Positions 8,026 through 16,406 of a DNA stretch of 60,875 nucleotides are shown piece by piece. Position 1 is the stretch's first letter. The number at the start of each line of letters is the position of its first letter. The DNA is from an uncultured Prevotellaceae bacterium (GTDB lineage Bacteria; Bacteroidota; Bacteroidia; Bacteroidales; Bacteroidaceae): positions 1 to 60,875 of the forward strand of contig CAMVDU010000013.1 of assembly GCA_947166345.1 (NCBI GenBank), written 5' to 3'. A program made the position numbers and the translations under genes. Below the pieces are notes generated by a model. It did no database searches. It was not told the origin of the DNA and was given only the letters and a program-made list of their open reading frames with translations.

Positions 8026-9285
8026 ATGGCATTAGTTAACGAACATTTCCTGAAGCTGCCAAACAACTATCTGTTTGCAGATATTGCCAAGAAGGTGAAC
8101 ACCTTCAAAGTGATGCATCCCAAGGCAGATGTCATATCGCTGGGTATTGGCGATGTGACGCAGCCCCTGTGTCCTGCCGTTGTTGAGGCCATGCACAAGG
8201 CTGCCGACGAGATGGGCACCGCTGAGGGATTCCGCGGCTACGGTCCTGAGCAGGGCTATGACTTCCTTCGTGAGGCCATTCTGAAGAACGACTTCCTGCC
8301 ACGTGGTATCCATCTCGACATCGACGAGATCTTTGTCAACGATGGTGCCAAGAGCGACACAGGCAATATTCAGGAACTGATTCGTTGGGACAACTCCATC
8401 GGCGTCACCGACCCTATCTATCCCGTCTATATCGACTCCAACGTGATGATTGGTCGTGCCGGCACGGTGGAGGATGGTAAGTGGTCGAATGTCATCTATA
8501 TGCCCTGCAACGCTGAGAACGGTTTTGTACCGCAGATTCCCAAGCGTCGTGTGGATGTCATCTATCTCTGCTACCCTAACAACCCCACGGGTATGGTCAT
8601 CACACGCGAGGAACTGCGCAAGTGGGTCAACTACGCCCTTCATAATGATGCGCTGATCTTTTACGACGCTGCTTATCAGGCTTATATCCAGGACGAAAGC
8701 ATCCCTCATTCTATCTATGAGATTCGTGGTGCCCGCAAATGCGCCATTGAGTTCCACTCCTATTCCAAGACGGCTGGCTTCACGGGTATCCGTTGTGGTT
8801 ATACCGTTGTACCCAAGGACCTCACAGCTGCCACCTTGACAGGCGAGCGCATCGCCCTGAACAATTTGTGGTACCGTCGCCAGTGCACCAAGTTCAATGG
8901 CACCAGTTATATCTCCCAGCGTGCGGCCGAGGCCATCTATACCCCCGAGGGTAAGCAGCAGGTGAAAGCCACCATCGACTACTACATGCAGAATGCGAAG
9001 AAGATGCTCACCACCCTGCGCTCATTGGGCTATGAGGTCTATGGCGGCGAGAACGCACCTTATATCTGGATGCGCGTGCCCGATGGTTTCCAAAAGGAAG
9101 GCGGCACGTTGCAGACATCCTCTTGGAGGTTCTTCGAGAACCTGCTCTACGGGGCCAACGTGGTATGTACGCCTGGTGTGGGCTTTGGTCCTGCCGGCGA
9201 GGGCTACGTCCGTTTCACGGCCTTTGGCAGTCATGAGAAAACTGATGAGGCCCTCAGCCGCATTGAGGCGTGGTCAAAGAAATAA
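8026..9285 (+). CDS. dapL: LL-diaminopimelate aminotransferase
   Basis: 419-residue class I/II PLP aminotransferase that makes LL-DAP from tetrahydrodipicolinate in one step, bypassing the succinylase route. The Schiff-base lysine is Lys248 in SYSKTAGFTGIR. SLGIGDVTQPL, YPNNPTGM and the C-terminal GPAGEGYVRFTAFG are typical of DapL. Length matches the family (about 410). It is paired with dapF, which supports the assignment. Confidence 0.96.
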   Translation: MALVNEHFLKLPNNYLFADIAKKVNTFKVMHPKADVISLGIGDVTQPLCPAVVEAMHKAADEMGTAEGFRGYGPEQGYDFLREAILKNDFLPRGIHLDIDEIFVNDGAKSDTGNIQELIRWDNSIGVTDPIYPVYIDSNVMIGRAGTVEDGKWSNVIYMPCNAENGFVPQIPKRRVDVIYLCYPNNPTGMVITREELRKWVNYALHNDALIFYDAAYQAYIQDESIPHSIYEIRGARKCAIEFHSYSKTAGFTGIRCGYTVVPKDLTAATLTGERIALNNLWYRRQCTKFNGTSYISQRAAEAIYTPEGKQQVKATIDYYMQNAKKMLTTLRSLGYEVYGGENAPYIWMRVPDGFQKEGGTLQTSSWRFFENLLYGANVVCTPGVGFGPAGEGYVRFTAFGSHEKTDEALSRIEAWSKK

Positions 9286-9346
9286 CACAAACACATCATA
9301 GAACACTAAATCGAAAAAAGAAAATCTTCAAATTGTAAATTGGTTT

Positions 9347-11563
9347 ATGGAAGCATTAAGATTTCAGGTTGTCGGCGAGGCATTCAAGAAGAAGCCGCTC
9401 GACGTAAAAGCACCAAGTGAGAGACCTAGCGAGTATTTTGGCAAGAAGGTCTTCAATCGTGAGAAAATGTACAAGTACCTGCCTAAGGACGTGTACCAGA
9501 AGATGATCGATGTAATGGACAATGGCGCACGCCTCGACCGTGCTGTAGCCGACGCAGTTGCTGCCGGCATGAAGCAGTGGGCTACCGAGAATGGCGTCAC
9601 ACACTATACGCACTGGTTCCAGCCTCTTACCGAGGGTACTGCCGAGAAGCACGACTCGTTCATCGAGCACGACGGCAAGGGCGGTATGGTAGAGGAATTC
9701 AGCGGCAAGCTGCTCGTTCAGCAGGAGCCTGATGCTTCTTCATTCCCCTCTGGCGGTATCCGTTCTACCTTCGAGGCCCGCGGTTACTCTGCATGGGACC
9801 CCACATCGCCTGTGTTCATCATCGACGACACCCTGTGTATCCCCACCGTGTTCATCTCTTACAGCGGTGAGGCCCTCGACTATAAAGCACCGCTGCTGCG
9901 TGCCCTCCATGCTGTGAATGTGGCTGCTGTGGATGTGTGCCACTATTTTGATCCTGCCGTGAAGAAGGTTACTTCCAATCTGGGTTGGGAGCAGGAGTAC
10001 TTCCTCGTCGATGAGGGTCTCTATGCCGCCCGTCCCGACCTGCTGCTCACGGGTCGCACCCTGATGGGTCACGACTCAGCCAAGAACCAGCAGATGGACG
10101 ACCACTACTTCGGTGCCATCCCCGAGCGCGTGCAGGCCTTCATGAAGGATCTCGAGATTGAGGCCCTGGAACTGGGCATTCCTTGTAAGACCCGTCACAA
10201 CGAGGTGGCCCCCAACCAGTTTGAGCTGGCTCCTATCTTCGAGGAGACCAACCTCGCCGTTGACCACAACATGATGCTCATGTCGCTGATGAAGAAGGTG
10301 GCCCGCAAGCATGGCTTCCGCGTGCTGCTCCACGAAAAACCCTTCGCAGGTATCAACGGTAGCGGTAAGCACAACAACTGGTCGCTCTCTACCGATACCG
10401 GCGTGCTGCTACATGCGCCTGGCAAGACCGCTGAGCAGAACCTGCGCTTCGCAACCTTCATCGTAGAGACGCTGATGGGTGTCTATCGTCACAACGGACT
10501 GCTCAAGGCCTCTATCATGAGTGCCACCAACGCCCATCGTCTGGGCGCCAACGAGGCACCTCCTGCCATCGTTTCTTCATTCCTCGGCAAACAGCTCTCT
10601 GAGTTGCTCGACCACATCGAGAAGGCCGACAAGGACAACCTCTTTGCCATGAACGGCAAGCAGGGCATGAAGATGGATATCCCCGAGATTCCTGAGCTGC
10701 TCATCGATAACACCGACCGTAACCGCACCTCTCCCTTCGCCTTCACCGGCAACCGCTTCGAGTTCCGTGCCGTCGGTTCCGAGGCCAACTGTGCCAGCGC
10801 CATGATTGCCCTGAACAGTGCTGTGGCTGAAGCTCTGGTCGACTTCAAGAAACGTGTCGATGCCCGCATTCCTCAGTTTGTCGATAAGCTGAAGGATACT
10901 GAGCACAGTGCTACCTTCCACGCCATCATCGACGTGCTGCGCGAGGACATCAAGACCTGCAAGCCCATCCGCTTCGACGGTAACGGCTATTCTGACGAGT
11001 GGGTCGTTGAGGCCGAGAAGCGCGGGCTCGACGTCGAGAAATCGTGTCCCAAGATATTTGAGCGCTACCTCGACGAGGCCAGCATCAAGATGTTCGAGAG
11101 CCTGGGCGTCATGACCAGGAAGGAACTCGAGGCCCGCAACGAGGTGAAGTGGAATACCTATACCAAGAAGATCCAGATCGAGGCCCGCGTCCTTGGCGAC
11201 CTCTCCATGAACCACATCATCCCCGTGGCTACCCGCTACCAGAGTCAGCTGCTGAAGAACGTGGAGAACATGACCCTCGTCTTCGGTACCGAGCGTTCCG
11301 AGACCCTGTCTTCCCGCAACCTCAAGCTCATCGAGGAGATTGCCGAGCGCACCTCAGCCATCGAGAAGGGCGTGGAGGAACTCGTCGAGGCCCGTAAGAA
11401 GGCCAACAAGATTGAGGACGAGCACACCAAGGCCATTGCCTATCACGACACCGTGGAGCCCTATCTCGACCAGATCCGTCACGAGATTGACAAGCTCGAG
11501 CTCATCGTCGACGATGCTCTCTGGCCTCTGCCCAAGTATCGTGAGCTGCTCTTCATTCGCTAA
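9347..11563 (+). CDS. glnN: Glutamine synthetase type III
   Basis: ATP-dependent ammonia fixation onto glutamate. 738 residues, the size of the GSIII class known from Bacteroides, not the 450-residue GSI. Visible catalytic-core motifs: NLGWEQEYFL, RHNEVAPNQFELAP, GINGSGKHNNWSLS and NRTSPFAFTGNRFEFRAVGS. The start follows a 61-bp AT-rich gap after dapL. Together with gltB, glnK-amtB and gdhA it completes the ammonia assimilation set in this window. A perfect hairpin terminator follows the stop. Confidence 0.97.
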   Translation: MEALRFQVVGEAFKKKPLDVKAPSERPSEYFGKKVFNREKMYKYLPKDVYQKMIDVMDNGARLDRAVADAVAAGMKQWATENGVTHYTHWFQPLTEGTAEKHDSFIEHDGKGGMVEEFSGKLLVQQEPDASSFPSGGIRSTFEARGYSAWDPTSPVFIIDDTLCIPTVFISYSGEALDYKAPLLRALHAVNVAAVDVCHYFDPAVKKVTSNLGWEQEYFLVDEGLYAARPDLLLTGRTLMGHDSAKNQQMDDHYFGAIPERVQAFMKDLEIEALELGIPCKTRHNEVAPNQFELAPIFEETNLAVDHNMMLMSLMKKVARKHGFRVLLHEKPFAGINGSGKHNNWSLSTDTGVLLHAPGKTAEQNLRFATFIVETLMGVYRHNGLLKASIMSATNAHRLGANEAPPAIVSSFLGKQLSELLDHIEKADKDNLFAMNGKQGMKMDIPEIPELLIDNTDRNRTSPFAFTGNRFEFRAVGSEANCASAMIALNSAVAEALVDFKKRVDARIPQFVDKLKDTEHSATFHAIIDVLREDIKTCKPIRFDGNGYSDEWVVEAEKRGLDVEKSCPKIFERYLDEASIKMFESLGVMTRKELEARNEVKWNTYTKKIQIEARVLGDLSMNHIIPVATRYQSQLLKNVENMTLVFGTERSETLSSRNLKLIEEIAERTSAIEKGVEELVEARKKANKIEDEHTKAIAYHDTVEPYLDQIRHEIDKLELIVDDALWPLPKYRELLFIR

Positions 11564-11586
11564 TCGTCTTACGATTCCTTATATCA

Positions 11587-11626
11587 AGAGGGTGTGCCAG
11601 TTTTATTGGCACACCCTCTAATTTTA
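11587..11626 (+). terminator. Strong terminator after glnN
   Basis: Perfect 13-bp stem AGAGGGTGTGCCA / TGGCACACCCTCT with a 7-nt loop and an AATTTTA tail. It lies between convergent genes and may also stop the minus-strand GH8 transcript. Confidence 0.9.
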
Positions 11627-13921
11627 GTTCCTAATGACTTTATGCGTCTTGACCGTTCCGTCGTCTGATGTCTCACGTATCAAGTAGATACCTGGAGCAA
11701 GGTTCTGAACGGAAGGCTTTTTGGATGTTGTTTGCAACAGTTGGCCACTGGACGAATATAGTTGATAAGAACAATTAGAGTTTGCTGGACCGACCGGCAC
11801 CTGACTGATGGATGTGGTGTCCGACGGTTTGTAGATGCGGAAGTTTCCTGACGCATTCAGGAATCCCAGGAAGTAGAGCATACCATCATAGTAGCGGTAG
11901 CGTCCTGATGGAATGGCAGTTTCCCAGAAGTCATCCACAAAGTCCCATGCAGCCTTTGTATCGCTGGCCAGTACAGCCACAGCGTTACATGCCACCAGGC
12001 CAGGCGAATGGTCGCTGTTGCCGCTGTCTTGGTTGCCTTCCAGTGTGTAGTTGCTATAGTACTCCTTGACACCCTTGCTGATGAAGAAGTTGTGAGCACG
12101 CTTCACCAGCGTAATCTCGTCCTGACACTCTCCGAACCAGGCATAGTCAACGCCCATGTTCATCATGCATCGCCAGGCATCAAACCTGAAGTTATTATGT
12201 CCTCCCTCCCCGTTAGGCGTACCGTCGAAGTTGGCATAGTCGGGCATCAGACCCGTGGTGGCGTGTGCAAACTTGGGGAACATCTCACGGCTCTTCGCAG
12301 CCAGCTGGGTGTAGAAATCGTTATGGTTGTCGGCCCATTCTGCCCAGAGGCGGTAGAAGGCTGGCAGGTGGTACGACGGATCGGTCTTGGTGGCCGAGGT
12401 GGCAAAAGGCACGAAGACTACCTGTTTCTCATTTTTGTCGAACAGAGGCTTTACGTCCGAGAACGGGTAGTTGGTCACGTCGGGTTTGTTCCAGCTGTTC
12501 TCCAGGATGGCGTTAGCTTCAGCCATATAGTTGTAGATGCCTGTGCCGTTGCCCCAGCGGTTAGCTGCGAACATCAGGGCGGTTATGAAGTACTCCTCAC
12601 CGTCGGGGGCAGGACTTTTCTCACGCTTCGATCCGTCCTTGTTCATGACCCATGCAAAGTAGCCCTTAAATTCACCGTCCTCGTGCTGCATGTGGGTCTT
12701 TGCCCATTTCCACAGGCGGTTGAACTCCTCCTGTTTGTCCATCTGCACGCAGATCATCATGCCGTATGACTGACCCTCAGAGCGTACGTCGTCGTTGTTC
12801 ACGTCGAGGATATAAGCCTCGTCGTCGCCTACAGGATAATAAACTCTTTGTCCATCCTCACGACCGTCGGTTCCGTAGAATAGCTGGTCCCACAGCTGCT
12901 GCAGCCGGTTTTCCACCTGGCTGGCTGAATAGCCGGCCTCCACGAACAGGTTGCGGTAGTTGCCAGTATAGAATGCACCTTTTTCGGGGAGTACGGGGTC
13001 GGTACGTTCCTGTATTTCGTTGAGTAGGGTGAAGGTGATGTAGTCAACGAAAGTATCGTTCGAGCCATTGTCGGTCTCCAGGTTCAGTTTCACCTCTGCT
13101 GTCGTTGCATCACCCAGAAGCACCTTACAGTCGGCATACTTCGTGTCGGGTGACGTGACGTAGAACGTAAAGACAGCTATCTTTGTTCCGTTGACATAGA
13201 GGGTGATGCCGGCACCGCTGTTATTGCTGCTGGCACCACGCACGCCGACGCGGTACATGCCGTTCTTTACGGGAAACGTCACCGTCTTCGTGGCGCAGTC
13301 GCCGTTACCGTAGAACCCCATGCCGCTGAATGGCTCGCTGCACTTGCCGGCATACTGTCCGCCGGCAGTCATCGTCTCTGTCTCAATCTTAACGCTGGTC
13401 CCAGTGTCCTCGCCCTGTGAAGGATCGTCGCCGCCACCGCTTGGCGTATCGTCAATGATCTCTTCCACCGTGCAGTCTTTTCCCGAATTGGCGTCGTAGC
13501 TGCATTCCTCCTCTGTGCCGTCGGCCTTGATGAGCACCATACGCTTCAGTATCACTACAACGTCGGCCCCCTTCGCCTGAATGTTCAGCACGGTGATGGT
13601 TCGGTCGGTGCCAAAATGGCTGGTGTCGAATTCTACGGCTATCTGCGAAGCACCTTTCTCCACGTTCTCATACTGACCGGGAAAGGTGTTTGTGTTGGCC
13701 TTGTCGGTGGCATTCTGAATCTTCAGCTGCACGTTAGCAGGTGCTGCCTCCGCAAACTCCAGGCGGCAGCCCTTGTAGTTGTCTAACGATATGGGCAGTT
13801 TGGAGCACAGCCCCAGCTCGCCCCACTGTGCGGTGAATGTCACCTTCAGCTTTGTGCCAGCAGCTTGGCATACCATTGTCAGACCTACCAGCAATACGGA
13901 TAAAACTACCACTCGCTTCAT
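11624..13921 (-). CDS. Secreted GH8 enzyme with carbohydrate-binding domains (reducing-end xylooligosaccharide hydrolase or xylanase)
   Basis: 765 residues. Signal peptide 1-21; beta-sandwich-like region about 23-135; a low-complexity linker rich in S, G, D and P; a CBM6/35-like domain about 175-300; a GH8 catalytic domain about 315-690; and a C-terminal sorting tail (PGIYLIRETSDDGT). The probable general acid is Glu382 in SEGQSYGMM. The stretch GAFYTGNYRNLF plus YFAWVMNKDGSK and PAPDGEEYF closely matches reducing-end exo-oligoxylanases, so xylan is the likely substrate. The C-terminus suggests type IX secretion. Last gene of a minus-strand group of secreted proteins. Confidence 0.88.
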   Translation of the reverse strand: MKRVVVLSVLLVGLTMVCQAAGTKLKVTFTAQWGELGLCSKLPISLDNYKGCRLEFAEAAPANVQLKIQNATDKANTNTFPGQYENVEKGASQIAVEFDTSHFGTDRTITVLNIQAKGADVVVILKRMVLIKADGTEEECSYDANSGKDCTVEEIIDDTPSGGGDDPSQGEDTGTSVKIETETMTAGGQYAGKCSEPFSGMGFYGNGDCATKTVTFPVKNGMYRVGVRGASSNNSGAGITLYVNGTKIAVFTFYVTSPDTKYADCKVLLGDATTAEVKLNLETDNGSNDTFVDYITFTLLNEIQERTDPVLPEKGAFYTGNYRNLFVEAGYSASQVENRLQQLWDQLFYGTDGREDGQRVYYPVGDDEAYILDVNNDDVRSEGQSYGMMICVQMDKQEEFNRLWKWAKTHMQHEDGEFKGYFAWVMNKDGSKREKSPAPDGEEYFITALMFAANRWGNGTGIYNYMAEANAILENSWNKPDVTNYPFSDVKPLFDKNEKQVVFVPFATSATKTDPSYHLPAFYRLWAEWADNHNDFYTQLAAKSREMFPKFAHATTGLMPDYANFDGTPNGEGGHNNFRFDAWRCMMNMGVDYAWFGECQDEITLVKRAHNFFISKGVKEYYSNYTLEGNQDSGNSDHSPGLVACNAVAVLASDTKAAWDFVDDFWETAIPSGRYRYYDGMLYFLGFLNASGNFRIYKPSDTTSISQVPVGPANSNCSYQLYSSSGQLLQTTSKKPSVQNLAPGIYLIRETSDDGTVKTHKVIRN

Positions 13922-13974
13922 ATGATTAACAGGAGAAGATGATTATTAGATAATGTTGTTATCGCAGCCTATTC

Positions 13975-14145
13975 TTAGTCTTCGTCATCGAAAGAAGACG
14001 AGCGGGAAAGTCCAGTATTGGCATTTCCACTATTGCCTTTATACTGGAGAGCGCTATCTCCATCAACATTTGCAGAAACCTCCAACAGACTGCATGGATG
14101 CATATTCACTATAATCACTTCGGGTGCAAAATAATTCTTTTTCAT
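13975..14145 (-). CDS. Small acidic-tailed peptide (56 aa), YxxPE family
   Basis: Starts MKKNYFAPEVIIVNMHP, then CSLLEVSANVDGD, a Ser/Gly/Asn-rich middle and the acidic end SSSFDDED. No signal peptide or membrane span. It clearly resembles the 63-residue peptide at 16186-16377: MKK, aromatic, APE/TPE, a hydrophobic run, and a short motif before a polar, acidic tail. It lies 53 nt upstream of the GH8 start on the same strand. Function unknown. Such short YxxPE peptides are, to my knowledge, common and uncharacterised in Bacteroidota. Confidence 0.65.
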   Translation of the reverse strand: MKKNYFAPEVIIVNMHPCSLLEVSANVDGDSALQYKGNSGNANTGLSRSSSFDDED

Positions 14146-14185
14146 AATCTTCTATTGTTTTTTTTTGTCAAGAATTTGAGAATAA

Positions 14186-16063
14186 TCACTTAATCACAAC
14201 TTTTTTGCCGTTCACGATAAAGAGGCCCTTGGTAGGCTTAGCCACACGCTGACCGTTCAGGTTATAATAACCATTAACCATGAACCCTTCACCATGAACC
14301 GCATTGATGCCTGTGGTTCCGCCTTCTTCGTCGTCAATAGTGAATCTACGAGCAGTAGCTATTGAGCCAGAAGGAACGGTGAAGTAGCAACGCAACGACT
14401 TCAGGGTACTATTATATTCAGGTGTCATCAGTTCATTGCCAGCAGCTACAAAGAGAGAAGTATTACATTCACCAGCGGAGAAAGTTTTAGTTGAGAAGTT
14501 ACCTACGAAGCTGTAGCCATCATGAGTAACCGTCTGAGGAGTCTTAGCTGTGATGTTTACATCAATCAATACGACAGGGCTTCCATTGCTGAGGCTTGCA
14601 GTTGGCCACACAAGATAAGGCACACCAGCCTCAAATTCGTCTGTTGTAGTGAATTGCAACGTTGTTCCGCTAACACCCGTAAACGCTGCCAGCTGATAGC
14701 CAGAGCCAAACAGTTGTGTAGCCTGTGCTGATGTGAGAGCGAACGGCAGACAGATGGTGTTCCAATTATCAGCAACTAACGAGCGGGTCAGTTCAACAAC
14801 AACATTGTTAATCTTAGATTCAATGGTGTTGTCCACAGACTCTGAGATAGCTTTAGACTCATAGATAGAGAACGAATTAACAGTCATTTCTGAATAAGTA
14901 CTAGTGTCTTTGATTTTTGAGCCTACTATCTGAACATTGTTTCCTGTAAAAGCATTAACTGCATTTTGATCTGATATTTTCATCCACCAATACGTATCAT
15001 TTTGGTTAACCCAACAATCATTGGCTGAATTACCTGAATAAATTGATGTACATTGATTGAAATAATTATCGCCCCACCCCTTTTTGAAGCAGAACCAAGT
15101 ATTATCATTTACTACATTAATGTCTAAGACAACATAGTTGCCAATAACAATATTTTCATTATTGAATTTGTTTTGGTTGAATTCAATATTGTCCCCTGTG
15201 TTATTAAATGTATGGGGAAGAGTCTGATTGTTTGATGCTATCGATGTTTTCCCACTCGGAACATCAGTGGTGTATGTATTTCTAACTTCGCTTGAAGGAT
15301 TGTCTTCTGCATCGTAACCAATAGCTGTAACTGTTATAGTTCCAGTTCCAGTCAGAGTGAGAGTCTTGCTAGTTTCTGTAAACATAGCATCTGTCACATT
15401 TCCTGTCGTGGCACCACTAACAGAATAAATCACCTTAGCATTACCCTCACCCTTCGTAATGGTTACAATGAGATCTTCGTCTTCATCGTATGTGCCAGAT
15501 GCTGGCGTAATTGTAGGAGCTGCTACAGAAGATGGAGTCGAAATAGTACGTGTTATTGAGGAGATATTTAATTGCGCACCTTGTGTTCCTTCGTTTACAA
15601 TATAAACCCACTTGTAAGGACCCACATTATCCCCTTCTGGCTTTAATAAATCAGGATAAGTAGTTGCGTCAATGCTATAAGATACTGAAGTAGCTCCTTC
15701 AGGGATAGTTGCGTTTACGTATTTTCTCGCATTTGCATTGTCGAAATCGCCATACCTGTCAGAAGCGATATAAAAATGGAAACCAGCGGGAGCTCCAGAA
15801 TTTAAAGTAATTGTAAAAGTGTGAGTTTCTTCCGCGTTAAGGTCAGCAACCCAATTGGATCCAGTAAGTCCCTTCCATCTTCCACCAAACGTGTTAGTGC
15901 TAAATGTAACTATAGCACCCGTCACATGTGAATCTGTATACACTTGATTACTTAATGAAACGCTTCCACCTCCGTCAAGGTATAGCGTAGTAACCTCCTG
16001 TGAAAATACCCCTCCAACCATTAGGAGGAATCCCATCAATGTAAATGTAAATCTTTTCATCAT
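14186..16063 (-). CDS. Large secreted protein with CHB_HEX_C-like domain and sorting tail
   Basis: 625 residues. Signal peptide MMKRFTFTLMGFLLMVGGVFSQ; a carbohydrate-binding-like beta-sandwich about 25-170 (THTFTITLNSG, then HFYIASDRYGD); a chitobiase C-terminal-type Ig domain about 180-270 (PTITPASGTYDEDEDL, IYSVSG, ITVTAIGYD); a variable middle; then a conserved end block (SLVADNWNTICLPFALT through FTIDDEEGGTTGI) and a tail GQRVAKPTKGLFIVNGKKVV. It is a paralogue of the 767-residue protein upstream. No catalytic domain recognised. Probably a surface glycan-binding or adhesive protein exported by type IX secretion (inference). Confidence 0.75.
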   Translation of the reverse strand: MMKRFTFTLMGFLLMVGGVFSQEVTTLYLDGGGSVSLSNQVYTDSHVTGAIVTFSTNTFGGRWKGLTGSNWVADLNAEETHTFTITLNSGAPAGFHFYIASDRYGDFDNANARKYVNATIPEGATSVSYSIDATTYPDLLKPEGDNVGPYKWVYIVNEGTQGAQLNISSITRTISTPSSVAAPTITPASGTYDEDEDLIVTITKGEGNAKVIYSVSGATTGNVTDAMFTETSKTLTLTGTGTITVTAIGYDAEDNPSSEVRNTYTTDVPSGKTSIASNNQTLPHTFNNTGDNIEFNQNKFNNENIVIGNYVVLDINVVNDNTWFCFKKGWGDNYFNQCTSIYSGNSANDCWVNQNDTYWWMKISDQNAVNAFTGNNVQIVGSKIKDTSTYSEMTVNSFSIYESKAISESVDNTIESKINNVVVELTRSLVADNWNTICLPFALTSAQATQLFGSGYQLAAFTGVSGTTLQFTTTDEFEAGVPYLVWPTASLSNGSPVVLIDVNITAKTPQTVTHDGYSFVGNFSTKTFSAGECNTSLFVAAGNELMTPEYNSTLKSLRCYFTVPSGSIATARRFTIDDEEGGTTGINAVHGEGFMVNGYYNLNGQRVAKPTKGLFIVNGKKVVIK

Positions 16064-16185
16064 TTTGTTGTTAGTTATTTATTAGTTATTATTTTCTATT
16101 TTTTTACGCACTTTGTTTTAGGGACAAGCGACAATGGTACCTACCACTGTCGCTGTCGTTATGATTACATGTAGTGTACTGAGGA

Positions 16186-16377
16186 TTAATATTCATCCTC
16201 ATCGTCCTCGTCATCCCATATATTCGACTTTCTTCCCAATGCATTCACGGCATCTTCTGTAGTTCCGTCGTCTGATAAAGCTCCTTTGCTGTCAACTTTG
16301 ACAGAACCAGTCATTAAACAATACGGTTTGAGCGTATATACCTTCAGTTCCGGTGTGACATAATACTTCTTCATCAT
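16186..16377 (-). CDS. Small acidic-tailed peptide (63 aa), YxxPE family
   Basis: Starts MMKKYYVTPELKVYTLKPYC, then LMTGSVKVDSKG, and ends with a run of Asp/Glu (NIWDDEDDEDEY). Relative of the 56-residue peptide at 13975-14145. It lies 29 nt downstream of the 767-residue protein gene and 122 nt upstream of the 625-residue one, so the strand alternates large secreted protein and small peptide. No domain recognised. It could be a precursor peptide or a partner of the secreted protein. Confidence 0.7.
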   Translation of the reverse strand: MMKKYYVTPELKVYTLKPYCLMTGSVKVDSKGALSDDGTTEDAVNALGRKSNIWDDEDDEDEY

Positions 16378-16406
16378 CTTTATTGTTTTTATTTGGGATA
16401 ATAATT

